From Streptomyces sp. NBC_01210 (lineage in GTDB: Bacteria; Actinomycetota; Actinomycetes; Streptomycetales; Streptomycetaceae), in the NCBI RefSeq assembly GCF_036010325.1, contig NZ_CP108549.1:5208001-5272000 (forward strand): 64,000 bases of DNA, read 5' to 3'. Positions 54,409 through 63,678 of this stretch are shown one piece after another (the first letter of the stretch is position 1; the number at the start of each line of letters is the position of its first letter). The position numbers were made by a program, and so were the translations under genes. Under the pieces are notes generated by a model. The model did not search any database. It was not told where the DNA came from and worked only from the letters and a program-made list of their open reading frames with translations.

Positions 54409-54481
54409 GTTGGAGACAGCCCCCTCGTTGTTTTCTTGCGTCAACACCGCTGACCTGTTGCGGGATTGAATGTTGATCAGT

Positions 54482-55369
54482 TCAGGTGGTCAGAATATTG
54501 ACCACGGCGGGGAAAGCGACAAGCAGCATGACGAGCACCGCCAGCAGAGCGCCTGGAGCGGTCATCTTCTCGCTGTTCTCGTTCGCCTCGGTCGCCTGTT
54601 TTGAAAGCAGTTCGATGCGCAGCGACTTGGCCCGCGCCCGCAGCGTCGTGTAAACCGCAGCCCCGTCGTGCGCGGACATCCGCATGATCTCCGCGACATC
54701 CTCCAAGACCGGCAGGTCGAGCTCTTCGGTGAGCTGCACCAGCGCCTCCCACGGAGGGATCTTGTCGACGCGTGCTCGCAGCATCGCCTCCTGGAGTCTG
54801 GTGAAGGCCCAGCCCTTGCCGATGGCCGCAGCCCGCTCCAGCGCTTCGGTTGGACCCGAGTCGGCGGCTCGCTTGAGCGCGACCAGATCGAGGTAGGCGG
54901 CGACTGCGTGCGAGAACTCCTCGCGCGCCCGGTTCGCCTGGTCCCGTACGGACAGATCGGGAATGAACCACAGCAGTGCGCCCAGGCCGAGCCCCACCGC
55001 GACCGGTATGTAGAAGGGCACGCCCAGGCCCATCAGCGTCCAAGCGCCCACGAGCAGCGGAGGGATCAGCAGACCGAAGCCGGCCAGGGCGGACTTGAGC
55101 AGCAGGAAGCGCTCGGCCGACTGGCCGACCAGCGCCAAGTCCTTTCGCGGAATGGTGACGCCCGGGAGGCCCTGCAGGTGCTCCAACAGCCACTCGCCCC
55201 ACATCTCGTCGCGGGTGGCCGGAGCGGTGGGCGCCTCCCTCGGTGCTGAGGTGTTGAGACGGTGCACTGCGGAGGCCAGATCCGGCTGCGGCCGGACGAA
55301 TTCGCGTATGAGCAGCGCGAGCCCTCCACCGACAGCGAGTCCCGCGAAAATCGCGGCAGGCGGGATCAC
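54482..55369 (-). CDS. tadC: TadC-like platform protein of the second Tad locus
   Basis: A 295-residue membrane protein with an N-terminal helix, a helix pair (LIPPLLVGAWTLMGLGV and IPVAVGLGLGALLWFIP), the T2SSF domain (YLDLVALKRAADSGPTEAL ...) and a C-terminal helix (ALLAVLVMLLVAFPAVV). GTG start overlaps the previous stop. Confidence 0.86.
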   Translation of the reverse strand: MIPPAAIFAGLAVGGGLALLIREFVRPQPDLASAVHRLNTSAPREAPTAPATRDEMWGEWLLEHLQGLPGVTIPRKDLALVGQSAERFLLLKSALAGFGLLIPPLLVGAWTLMGLGVPFYIPVAVGLGLGALLWFIPDLSVRDQANRAREEFSHAVAAYLDLVALKRAADSGPTEALERAAAIGKGWAFTRLQEAMLRARVDKIPPWEALVQLTEELDLPVLEDVAEIMRMSAHDGAAVYTTLRARAKSLRIELLSKQATEANENSEKMTAPGALLAVLVMLLVAFPAVVNILTT

Positions 55370-56286
55370 GAGACCTCCTGGAGTGGATCGGACGATTCCG
55401 GCATTTTGACCCGGCTGCGGGGATCAGCGATCAAGAATCGCGGCACCGGCTTGTGGTCGGCCAGAGAGCGCATCCAGGCCAGCACCCCCGCGAAACCGGC
55501 CGCCAGCAGACCCAATACGAGCTGACCGAGGAAGGTGCTGTACGGAGCCGTGTAGCTGGGGGTGAGAAATCCGGCCGCGACCACGCACAGGGTGATGATG
55601 GTCATCCACCGCACCGTCGTACGCGGCTTGGCCCGGTCGGCCTCGATCTGCCGGCGTTTGGCGACCTCCTCGCGTACAGCCTCGGAGAGATCCTCGAGCG
55701 CCTGAGCGAGCCCCGGGCCTCGGTCGGAGGCGCACAGAATCAGGGAGGCGAGAACTTTGTCGGCAGTGACATCGTCAAGCGCGTCCGCGAAGGACTCCAA
55801 CGCATCGGCGGGCCGCCAGCCGACCTGCAACCGGTCGGCGAGATCGGCGATCTCATGTTCCAGCTCACTGGGCGCACCACGGCGGCTGGCGATCATCGCC
55901 TGCTCCAGGCCCATGCCGAGACGCAGCACATCGGCGAGGCGTTGGGTCCACTCGCCGAGTGCCTCCAGCTTGTCGATGCGCACGGCAGCGTTCTTGGTGG
56001 GGGAGAGCAGCCAGGGCACACCGACAACGGCGAGTCCGGCGAGGGCTCCGCCTACGAAGACTCCGGTGAACAGCCATATCCCCAGGCTGATAGCTGCCGC
56101 AGCAGCCCAGCGGGCCCGGCGCCGCATGGACGCGTCCCGATCCGCACTTCCGCCGCCTTTGCCTTTGCCTCGTCCGAAACGCCGGGGAGTCAGCGGGGCG
56201 GTGGTTCCGACGATGCCGGCAACCACTCCCACCAGGCCTCCGACGATGGCCAGCCCCGCGAGTACCCACAACAGCATCGTGTTCAT
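55366..56286 (-). CDS. tadB: TadB-like platform protein of the second Tad locus
   Basis: A 306-residue protein: N-terminal helix, Gly/Lys/Arg-rich loop (RGKGKGGGS), helix pair near residues 60-95, T2SSF domain (WTQRLADVLRLGMGLEQAMI) and two C-terminal helices. Its ATG overlaps the tadA stop (ATGA). Confidence 0.86.
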   Translation of the reverse strand: MNTMLLWVLAGLAIVGGLVGVVAGIVGTTAPLTPRRFGRGKGKGGGSADRDASMRRRARWAAAAAISLGIWLFTGVFVGGALAGLAVVGVPWLLSPTKNAAVRIDKLEALGEWTQRLADVLRLGMGLEQAMIASRRGAPSELEHEIADLADRLQVGWRPADALESFADALDDVTADKVLASLILCASDRGPGLAQALEDLSEAVREEVAKRRQIEADRAKPRTTVRWMTIITLCVVAAGFLTPSYTAPYSTFLGQLVLGLLAAGFAGVLAWMRSLADHKPVPRFLIADPRSRVKMPESSDPLQEVS

Positions 56287-57803
56287 CCGGCCATCACACG
56301 AAGATCCAGCGGACGCTGCCACGAGCCGCGCGGGTTGTCGAGGAGATGACTGGGAAAGCCGACCCGCACAAGGTCGTCCAGGCATGCCGGGTGCATCTGC
56401 GGTACGGCCCTCGGTTCACCGGGCGCAGGGGCAAAGATCCTGTTGGTCGCGGGCCGGCCGTTCTCGCCCATGCCTGTGACCTCCAGCACGTGCGAGACGA
56501 ACCGGTGCCGCTTGCCTTCGATCCGGGTCTCGTCGCGCATGGACACAAAGACGATGAAGTCGAGTCCGTTGGCCGCCTGGCGGTAAGCGAGTTGCTCGGT
56601 CATGTTGTCCTGCGCCAGGAGATACAGCTCAGCGATCCGGTCGAAGACGATCTCGGGACGGCGGGCGTGGATCGTACAGAGGTTGCCGCCCTTTCCGTTG
56701 GTCATCGCCTGCATCATCGCGACGATCTCCTTACCCCGGACCTCCCCGACCACCACCCGGGACAGCGACATACGCAGTGCCCGGTGGATGAGGTCGAGCA
56801 GGGTGATCTCCCCGGCGCCACGGCCGTCCGACCCGCGCTCGCCGTTGGACTCCCGGGACTCCATCGGCACGACCTGGCGGTGGAAGTCATTGGTGTGAGC
56901 GAAGAGTTCGAACTCGGTCTCGATGGTGGCGAAACGCTCGTCCGGGTCGATCTCCTTGAGCAGCGCACGCAGCAGAGAAGTCTTGCCCACCGCCTGCTCA
57001 CCGGTGATCATGATGTTCTTCTCGGCTCGCACGGCGGCGGAGAGAAAGGACGCCAGGGTCTCGTCGATGGCCCCCAGCTGAACCATGCCGGCCAGGTCCA
57101 CATCCTTGACACGGTGCCTGCGGATGGTGACGAACGTCTTGGGTGTGACCCCGGTGACAGCCTGCAGGCGCGATCCGTCCGCGAGGCGCAGTGCAAGGAA
57201 CGGGTCGGCGGTGGAAAGGGTGCGCTCGCTCTGGCCGTTGCGCCGGGCCAGGTCCCGGAGCATCTCCTGAAGTTCCTCGTCGGATTCTGCTACGGGCGCG
57301 GCATGAACCCGATGGCTGTCGCCGTAGTCGAGCCACACATCGTCGTAGCCGTTGATGAGGATGTTCTCGACCCGGTCATCGTCCAGGTAGGGCTGGAGGC
57401 GACCAGCCCTGAAGAGCATGTCGTACACGGCCGCGGCGAGGGCAGTGTCCTCGGCCTTGGTGGTGCTCGCACCGCGTTCGACGGCGATGGCGTCGGACCA
57501 GACGGCGACAGCCTCGTTGATCAGAGCACGGCCGCGCTGTGCCTGTGACTCCAGACCCATCCGCCCCGAGGACTTGATCTCCTGCGTGAGACGGTCAGCC
57601 ACGCCTTTCTTGATCTCTCCGGCGACGCGGTAGTCCACAGTGACCTGGGGCAACGCGCTTTCGCCGAGAGCATGGGGGGAGGACGCCCCCGCCGGCTCGC
57701 CTTTGATGGCCGACGCAGCGCCGAACCGCCCGAGGATCACGGTCCGTTCGGTGGCGGGCTCAGGGTGCACCCCGGGGTCCGGGTGCAAGGGATTAGCGCG
57801 CAC
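56283..57803 (-). CDS. tadA: TadA/CpaF-type ATPase of the second Tad locus
   Basis: A 506-residue secretion ATPase, longer than the first-locus copy owing to an N-terminal 120-residue extension. Walker A reads GEQAVGKTSLL rather than the usual GGTGSGKTT, with the lysine and Thr kept. Walker B is VVVGEVRGKE and the His box is LCTIHARRP. It drives assembly with TadB and TadC. GTG start overlaps the TadZ gene by 11 bases. Confidence 0.9.
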   Translation of the reverse strand: MRANPLHPDPGVHPEPATERTVILGRFGAASAIKGEPAGASSPHALGESALPQVTVDYRVAGEIKKGVADRLTQEIKSSGRMGLESQAQRGRALINEAVAVWSDAIAVERGASTTKAEDTALAAAVYDMLFRAGRLQPYLDDDRVENILINGYDDVWLDYGDSHRVHAAPVAESDEELQEMLRDLARRNGQSERTLSTADPFLALRLADGSRLQAVTGVTPKTFVTIRRHRVKDVDLAGMVQLGAIDETLASFLSAAVRAEKNIMITGEQAVGKTSLLRALLKEIDPDERFATIETEFELFAHTNDFHRQVVPMESRESNGERGSDGRGAGEITLLDLIHRALRMSLSRVVVGEVRGKEIVAMMQAMTNGKGGNLCTIHARRPEIVFDRIAELYLLAQDNMTEQLAYRQAANGLDFIVFVSMRDETRIEGKRHRFVSHVLEVTGMGENGRPATNRIFAPAPGEPRAVPQMHPACLDDLVRVGFPSHLLDNPRGSWQRPLDLRVMAG

Positions 57804-58629
57804 GGGCCAGCTCCTCTTCTCCGTACGGTCCCTGAGGGCGCGGCGCGAGACGGTCGCGGCGAAGCAGCACGCGCTGTTGCAGCGGGCCGGTGACCGAGCG
57901 GGCCGCGCGCATCAGATCGGAACGCGCGAACCGGCTACCGCCGTCGACGCCGTCGGACAGCACCGAGGCCTGTTGTGGTCGCCACGGCATCGCGCCCAGA
58001 ACCGGCGCCTGCAGCACCTTCTCGACTTCACCCGGCTTGTACGGGCCGCTCTCGACCAGCATCACGGCGAGTGCGTCGGCACCGGTTCCGCCGGGTCCGT
58101 GCAATTCCTTGCGCAGCGCTTCGGCCCGCACCTGTGCGCTTTGGACACCGCGCAAGGTGTTGCGGACCACCAGCACCACGACGTCCGCTCGCCTGGCCAG
58201 TACGGCGGAGGCGCCGAACGCGCCCCGCCGACCGAGGTCGACCAAGACGTCGTGATCGTGATCCTCGATCCTGGCGAAGAGTTCGGCGAGGCTGCCCCAG
58301 GCGGGGTCGAGACCGGCCGCCTGCGCGGGGTCGGTGATCCCAGGGAGAAGTAGCCGTGAGCTGCTCTCGTCCTCGGAGATGTCGACCAACTGCCGCCAGA
58401 ACGCCTCAACCAGTTGGTCCTTGCGCGAGGCAACGGCCAGATTGCGCAGCCCGTAGCGGGAATCCATGCGGCCCTGGAGGGCACCGGCCAGCACGGCCCC
58501 GCCGTCCGGGTCGCACTCGGCCAGGATCAGCCGCCGGCCTGGCTCCAGGGGCCAGGCCAGCAACAGAGCAAGCGCTGTGCTGGTCACCCCTGGAGCTCCG
58601 GTGCTACCGACGAAGGCGATCACTGACAT
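57793..58629 (-). CDS. TadZ/ParA-like ATPase of the second Tad locus
   Basis: A 278-residue MinD/ParA-like protein with a start typical of the fold (MSVIAFVGSTGAPGVTSTAL, a deviant Walker A lacking the lysine), AECDPDGGAVLAG and VLVDLGRRG. Presumed to localise the pilus complex as in other Tad loci. Its ATG touches the CpaB-like stop (58629). Confidence 0.82.
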   Translation of the reverse strand: MSVIAFVGSTGAPGVTSTALALLLAWPLEPGRRLILAECDPDGGAVLAGALQGRMDSRYGLRNLAVASRKDQLVEAFWRQLVDISEDESSSRLLLPGITDPAQAAGLDPAWGSLAELFARIEDHDHDVLVDLGRRGAFGASAVLARRADVVVLVVRNTLRGVQSAQVRAEALRKELHGPGGTGADALAVMLVESGPYKPGEVEKVLQAPVLGAMPWRPQQASVLSDGVDGGSRFARSDLMRAARSVTGPLQQRVLLRRDRLAPRPQGPYGEEELARAR

Positions 58630-59318
58630 CAGGAACCGCTCCCGTTCTTCACGACGATGGCGACCCTGCCGGTGGCGGCGCGCGCCGCAAGTGCCGGACC
58701 GTCGGTTGCCGGGACGGCCACGTCGACTGTGACGACGCCCGTGGTGTCGGGAGCCTTGCCGACCGACACGATCGTGGCCGCAATGGTGTGCGGCGGGGCC
58801 GACGGCACGTTCTCGTCTGCGCCCGGTGTGCTGACGATGAGCACTTTGCGCCCGGGGAACAGTCCGGAGGTGGGCCGCTGTGACGGCTTGACGGATATTC
58901 CGACCAGCGTGTCGCCCTCCCCCAAGAGGGATTTGTCCGTGACCTGATCGCGGGCGAGCAGTGAACCCGGTGTCAGCTCGACTGCGGCGCGCTTGCCGAC
59001 GACGCTCGCCCTGTCTGTCGCCTTCACCGGTTTGAGCGCTGGGTCGAGAGAGATGGACGCCTCGGTGAGATCGCTGTCCTCGATCACGTCACCGACCGGT
59101 ACGTCGCGGGCGATCGCCAGAACGTCCGTTCGCTCGCCGGTCGCCGTGAACAGCACCGCGCCCGAGAGCCCTCCGACGGCGGTCAGCGCGAGAGACAGCG
59201 CGATGAGCGCCGGCCGACGCCGTCGCTGCTTCAGGGCCCGCGGCGGCGCCACGGGGGTGGGGGCGGAGCCGCCGGGCCCGCCCTGGACGGGTGGGGCGGC
59301 GGTCTTCGTCCTGGTCAA
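58629..59318 (-). CDS. SAF-domain protein, CpaB/RcpC-like
   Basis: A 229-residue protein: Pro-rich cytoplasmic N-terminus, a basic stop (RRRR), one membrane helix (residues 38-58) and an external SAF domain (IARDVPVGDVIEDSDLTEA), as in CpaB/RcpC of Tad systems, where it is linked to pilus stability and cell-wall interaction. TTG start with GGCAGGAA upstream. Confidence 0.82.
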   Translation of the reverse strand: MTRTKTAAPPVQGGPGGSAPTPVAPPRALKQRRRRPALIALSLALTAVGGLSGAVLFTATGERTDVLAIARDVPVGDVIEDSDLTEASISLDPALKPVKATDRASVVGKRAAVELTPGSLLARDQVTDKSLLGEGDTLVGISVKPSQRPTSGLFPGRKVLIVSTPGADENVPSAPPHTIAATIVSVGKAPDTTGVVTVDVAVPATDGPALAARAATGRVAIVVKNGSGS

Positions 59319-59358
59319 TTCCTGCCTCCAGCAGATCTGTCGCTGCTACTGCTCACTA

Positions 59359-60306
59359 CTAGCCCACGACTTGGAGCTCGCCGATGGCGATCTCGGTGTC
59401 GGATTCCCGGATCTCCGTCAGGTCTCCGGTCTTGCCGCCGCCCTCCCAGTGGATGGTCCAGGTGGCAGTCGTGGTGATCTTGTACTTGTTGCCGCTCTTG
59501 CCTTTGGATGTTCTGCTGTAGACGTGACCGCAGTCGGGTGACTTCCGCTTGCCGTAACCGGCCTTGTACGGCGTGCCGGGCTTGGTGCAGGTGACGGAGG
59601 TGCCGTCGCCCATGTTCCAGACGACCTTGTCCACTTCGGCGGTCGCGGTGACGGTGACGGCTCCCGCGGAGGCGGTCACGGTCTGCGGGCCGGTAGTGGT
59701 CTCGCCCTGGTTGTTCCACATCCAGACCGGAAGTCCGACCAGCCCCGTCTTCCCGGGCTCGGGGACGATGCCGATGTCCGGCCCCTTCAAAGTCATCTGC
59801 TTGACGGCGCGCTGGGCGACTTCCTCCGGAGTGACGGTGGGAGCCTTGCCGAGTTCGCCGTCGGCGAAGAACATGTCACGAGGGACGAACGTTCCTGCGC
59901 CCACGTAGTTGAAGTCGGGGCAGGACGTGGGGCGGTAGATGGCGCCCTCGCTCGGCTTGTTCTTGCCCCAGACGAAGGCATCGGCTGGTGGCTGGGGATC
60001 CACCAGCAGCCAGTAGCACATGCTGCCGTCCCAGGAACCGAGCCCCGGAACGGAGCACGGGATCTCCTGCCCGTTGGCCCGTCGGCACCCGCCGGAGGAG
60101 GCACCGTCGCCCGACCCGCCTCCCGTGTCACCCGATCCGCCGTCCCCGGGCTTTTTCGGGTCCTCAGCCGTCACGTCGCATTTCACCGCACCGGGCGGGC
60201 ATTTGACAGGGCCGTTGGCCACTGCCGCGCTCGTGCCGGCCAGCATCAGCCCTCCGGAGGCAAGGAGGACGAGGGCCTCGCGCGTGATACGCGACTCGCT
60301 CAGCAT
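59359..60306 (-). CDS. Secreted protein with Gly-rich linker and PKD-like domain
   Basis: A 315-residue exported protein: signal peptide (ALVLLASGGLMLAGTSAA), a Gly/Ser/Asp linker (residues 50-72) and six cysteines. The C-terminal part has a PKD-like run (VDKVVWNMGDGTSV ... CGHVYSRTS) and a Tyr/Trp-rich beta sheet. Similar secreted proteins accompany actinomycete Tad loci; a surface role is inferred. It overlaps the lipoprotein gene by 7 bases. Confidence 0.72.
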   Translation of the reverse strand: MLSESRITREALVLLASGGLMLAGTSAAVANGPVKCPPGAVKCDVTAEDPKKPGDGGSGDTGGGSGDGASSGGCRRANGQEIPCSVPGLGSWDGSMCYWLLVDPQPPADAFVWGKNKPSEGAIYRPTSCPDFNYVGAGTFVPRDMFFADGELGKAPTVTPEEVAQRAVKQMTLKGPDIGIVPEPGKTGLVGLPVWMWNNQGETTTGPQTVTASAGAVTVTATAEVDKVVWNMGDGTSVTCTKPGTPYKAGYGKRKSPDCGHVYSRTSKGKSGNKYKITTTATWTIHWEGGGKTGDLTEIRESDTEIAIGELQVVG

Positions 60307-60872
60307 GTCCTGTCCTTGTCAATGGTGTAGTCGGTGATCCGCCACTCGGCGCCACCCGCCTTCGCGGTGGTGGCCTTGGCGGTCCAGGGGCGCCGGGTGT
60401 CGTCCTTGTCCACGGTGACGGGCTTGCCCGTCGCACGCTTGACCAGGACATAGTTCGTCGTGTCGACACAGTCGGTGATGGTGGCCGTGTGGGGATCGGC
60501 CTTCACGTCGACCGCGGTTACTTTCGGGGTCACCGTGGGCTTGCCTGTGAAGGTGAGGCCACGCCCCTGGTAGTAGGTGAAGGCGCCGATGATGTTCTCG
60601 GCTGCCTCGCCGGTCGTGTAGTCGCCCAGCCGGGCCTTCTTCATGCTGCCGGAGGAGTAAGCCTCGACCTGGGCATCCCACATGCCGCGGTATGCGGCCA
60701 GGGCCTTGCGCTCCGCCTCGGCCCTTTCCTTCTGCTCCTTGTCCTGCCCGCCACTCGCCTTGGGCGGGCCGGGCTCGTCACCGCCTGACGAGCTACAGCC
60801 TGTCAGCAGCAGGACCAGGGCTGCGGCACCCCCGGCGCAGACCCTTCGGGCAGCGCTCTCCCCGTACGTCAT
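60300..60872 (-). CDS. Lipoprotein, first gene of the second Tad locus
   Basis: A 190-residue lipoprotein with lipobox LLTGC (Cys about 26). A Gly/Lys/Glu-rich linker (residues 30-60) is followed by an NTF2/Tim44-like globular domain (EAERKALAAYRGMWDAQVEAY, then three beta strands and a CVDTTNYVL segment). Such proteins scaffold or bind cell-envelope partners. Its promoter lies in the divergent region with repeated TGTGACAG words. Confidence 0.72.
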   Translation of the reverse strand: MTYGESAARRVCAGGAAALVLLLTGCSSSGGDEPGPPKASGGQDKEQKERAEAERKALAAYRGMWDAQVEAYSSGSMKKARLGDYTTGEAAENIIGAFTYYQGRGLTFTGKPTVTPKVTAVDVKADPHTATITDCVDTTNYVLVKRATGKPVTVDKDDTRRPWTAKATTAKAGGAEWRITDYTIDKDRTC

Positions 60873-61300
60873 TCAGATCCCCCTCGGTCATTCGACGTAA
60901 CGCTTCTTCCACGTCTGTAAAGTGACCCGCCGTCATTCTGCATCAGTCTCAGCCACCACGGTGATGCTGTTCTGTCACAGCTACATACTCCTGCTGTCAC
61001 AAAGAGCCTCGATGTGGGCGGAGTTGATGCAGAGTCGATCATCTCATCTGACCCCATGGCCACTTGGGAGGCCGCCGACCCACCGTGCCACATCGGGAGC
61101 CATGAGCGCTTCGCCGTTTTACGGCGCGCCAAACCACCCAGGCGCATCTGATGCCGGGGCAGCGCTCGGATCAATACCCGCGTGACACGGTGAAGTTGAC
61201 CGGTCAAGATCTTGACCGACCGCGCGGTTGAACGGCGTTTCCCCTGAACCGTGCGGCTGGCGCGAGTGGTCCAGGCAGCGGACAAGGGGGGAGTGAAACC
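60873..61300. promoter_or_regulatory. Divergent regulatory region with repeat and palindrome sites
   Basis: This 428-base spacer separates the Tad locus from the plus-strand genes. It contains CTGTCACA twice, 22 bp apart (60972-60979 and 60994-61001); a GTGACAC at 61182-61188; and an 18-bp perfect palindrome CGGTCAAGATCTTGACCG (61201-61218) that overlaps a second palindrome TTGACCGGTCAA (61196-61207). No coding signal is seen. Confidence 0.6.
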
Positions 61301-62185
61301 ATGGTCATGTTCCACAGCAAGCCACAGGGGGGACCATCCGTGCGCAACAACACCGTCCGCACTCGAAGCGACGGCCTTGTCGGCAGGCTCAACGCCGATT
61401 GGTTGCAACTGAGCCAGGACAAGACCGCTTTGCTCGCCGTACGCGACTGGTACGGGGATGAAGAGCTCGTCGGCCCGCAGTGCGTTCTCGACGCACTTCG
61501 CGTCTGCCTGGCCCACACCGACCAGGACCGTCTTCTGCTTCCTCCGCTGCGTGCGGCCGCTGCCGGCGGCGCGCGGGCACAGCTGGGCGCGCGCGTGGTC
61601 GTACAGGCGATGCTGCCGAAGGCGATACGCATAGCCCGCAGCCAGATGCGCCCGCAGTACGGCTGGGAGGAGACGATCTCTCTCACGGTCGGCGCCTTGT
61701 ACGAAGTCATACGGACGTATCCGGTCGACCGTCGGGCGGAGCGCATCGCGGCCAATCTGGCCTTGGACACCCTTCGGCTAACGCGCTGCCTGATCGCTGC
61801 GGACGCAACCGTTGTGCCGCTCGACGTCGAGGCCATTGCCGGCCTCACCGCCCCTGACGCCAGTCCGGCCTCGCAGGCGGAACTGGCGTTGCTGCTGGCG
61901 CAGGCGGGTGAGTACGAGCTGCTCGCCGACGACGAGCCGGGCCGAGTGGCGGGGTGGGACGCCCGCGCGGAGCTGGTCGAACTCCTGGTATGGGCCCTCG
62001 ACACCGGCGCCCTCGACGTGGAGGACGCACGCCTGATCACCCGCTACTACCGGGACAGTCCAGCGCCGGACACGATCACTTCCCGGCCTTCGAACCGGGC
62101 CGGAGCCAGCCAGCGTCAGCGCCGCAGCCGGGCCGTCCGCCGCCTGACGCACGCAGCTTCTGACAGGTTCGCGACAGCGAAGTGA
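61301..62185 (+). CDS. Uncharacterised sigma-factor-like or DNA-binding protein
   Basis: A 294-residue helical protein. A central segment (QMRPQYGWEETISLTVGAL with the preceding Arg-rich helix) resembles region 2 of ECF-type proteins only faintly, and the end (RQRRSRAVRRLTHAA) is a basic helix like those of DNA-binding tails. Start ATG 61301 is well supported by GGGGGGAGTG 4 bases upstream. It precedes a TcpC-like gene and may control that operon. Confidence 0.5.
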   Translation: MVMFHSKPQGGPSVRNNTVRTRSDGLVGRLNADWLQLSQDKTALLAVRDWYGDEELVGPQCVLDALRVCLAHTDQDRLLLPPLRAAAAGGARAQLGARVVVQAMLPKAIRIARSQMRPQYGWEETISLTVGALYEVIRTYPVDRRAERIAANLALDTLRLTRCLIAADATVVPLDVEAIAGLTAPDASPASQAELALLLAQAGEYELLADDEPGRVAGWDARAELVELLVWALDTGALDVEDARLITRYYRDSPAPDTITSRPSNRAGASQRQRRSRAVRRLTHAASDRFATAK

Positions 62186-62192
62186 CACCCTC

Positions 62193-62206
62193 GTGACACA
62201 AGTCAC
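62193..62206. promoter_or_regulatory. Crp-like site upstream of the TcpC-like gene
   Basis: GTGACACAAGTCAC fits the Streptomyces Crp half-site pattern GTG(N)6GNCAC and is itself an inverted repeat of GTGAC with 4-base spacing. A further GTGACAC lies 11 bp upstream (62182). Position 207 bases before the ATG. Confidence 0.4.
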
Positions 62207-62413
62207 CTGAACTTTAGGTCAGTTGGGTGTCACACCAGAACCAGTGGGCGCACCTCTCACATGAGGGACCCAATTTCCCGCCCATCAGCACAGCCATCAG
62301 AGAGGCCCCGGAGGACCCGTGATCGCCATCCCCGCAGCGTCCTTGGACGAGGACGGACGAAACGTCGTCGATCCCCGACGCCTGGTGCTGTGGAACGCTC
62401 ATGGAGGCATGCG

Positions 62414-63643
62414 ATGAAACGCGGCCGGAAGCTCAAGAACAAGAAGCAGGAGACGGAGCGGCCGCCCGCGGGCCGCACGCCCGGCCGGGCCGCGCGCTAC
62501 CAAGCACGGCCGCCGGAGGGGGCCGATGGCCTCAACGATGCCGATGAGCTCAACGATGCCGATGAGCTCGACGATGCCGATGGGCTCGACGAAGCCGCCA
62601 CCGGCTGGCAGCAGACCACCGTCAAGATGGCCGGCCTCACCAGACTTGCCACGGCCTGCATCTGGGCTCTGCTGCTGGCCGGACCGGCGATCGGTCTCTT
62701 TGCGGTGGCCGTCGCCGGGTCCTCGCGTGCCGCACCGACCACGACGGCGGCACCGACAGCCGACCAGCCCTCGGCCACCGGCCCCACCGGATTCGCGGAG
62801 CTGTATCTTGCGGCGTACATCTCGGCGGGGGAAGGAACGGAGGACAGTCTCGCGCCCTACTACGCCGAGCCCGTGACGCTTGCCAACAAGCCTGGCTCGC
62901 GCACCGCCACCCGTATTGTCACGGTGGCAGCCCAACCGGTCGGCAAGGGCTACTGGGCCATGACGGTCGCAGCCCAGATCTCGGCGAAGGGCGAGAACGG
63001 CAAGACCACCGACCGCGGGCTGCACTACTTCCGGGTCGGAGTCCAGGTCTCCGGGACCCCCGAGGCCGGCGGTACCGCCAAGCCCGCCAAGGCCGGATCC
63101 AAAGAGGCGCTCTACGCCGCGACCTCACTACCGGCCGAGGTCAACGCCCCGGCCACTGCGGAGCACGGGGACCTCACCTACGGACCGGGCGACGGGGTGA
63201 GCGAGAGCGACCCGGTGAGCGACACGGTGAGCCGCTTCATCGCCGCCTACCTGACCGGCCAGGGGGAACTGAACCGCTACGTCTCCCCCGGACTCCGGGT
63301 CACGCCGATCGTTCCGGCTCCCTACGCAGCGACGCTCGTCACCGGGCTCCGGGACGATCAGGAGGAGGACGGGGACAGCACGGACGACGACTCGATTCCG
63401 GCGGACGGCACTCGGCGGCGCGTACTGGCCACCGTGAGCGCGACGTCGGGAGGCGAGGACTACCTGCTGACCTACGCACTCACTCTGAGCACGCGGGACG
63501 GGCGCTGGGAGGTGGCGGCGCTCGACACCGCGCCCGCTCTCTCTGCCGAACAGACCGGACCGGTGTCCGGAAGCGCCTCGCCGACGCCGAGCGTCGCGCC
63601 GAGCGAGAACTCAGCCTCCCCGACGGACTCCGCCGGGGACTGA
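62414..63643 (+). CDS. TcpC-like conjugative-transfer membrane protein
   Basis: A 409-residue protein: basic, low-complexity N-terminus with four LNDADE-type repeats (residues 40-60), one membrane helix (TACIWALLLAGPAIGLFAV), and an extracytoplasmic part with two NTF2-like domains (FAELYLAAYISAGEG and FIAAYLTGQGELNRYV), as in TcpC of Gram-positive conjugation systems. An acidic linker (residues 365-380) precedes the last beta domain. ATG 62414 follows GGAGG by 6 bases. Confidence 0.75.
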   Translation: MKRGRKLKNKKQETERPPAGRTPGRAARYQARPPEGADGLNDADELNDADELDDADGLDEAATGWQQTTVKMAGLTRLATACIWALLLAGPAIGLFAVAVAGSSRAAPTTTAAPTADQPSATGPTGFAELYLAAYISAGEGTEDSLAPYYAEPVTLANKPGSRTATRIVTVAAQPVGKGYWAMTVAAQISAKGENGKTTDRGLHYFRVGVQVSGTPEAGGTAKPAKAGSKEALYAATSLPAEVNAPATAEHGDLTYGPGDGVSESDPVSDTVSRFIAAYLTGQGELNRYVSPGLRVTPIVPAPYAATLVTGLRDDQEEDGDSTDDDSIPADGTRRRVLATVSATSGGEDYLLTYALTLSTRDGRWEVAALDTAPALSAEQTGPVSGSASPTPSVAPSENSASPTDSAGD

Positions 63644-63678
63644 CACACCAAGCAGCTCATCACACGAGGGGATTACAC

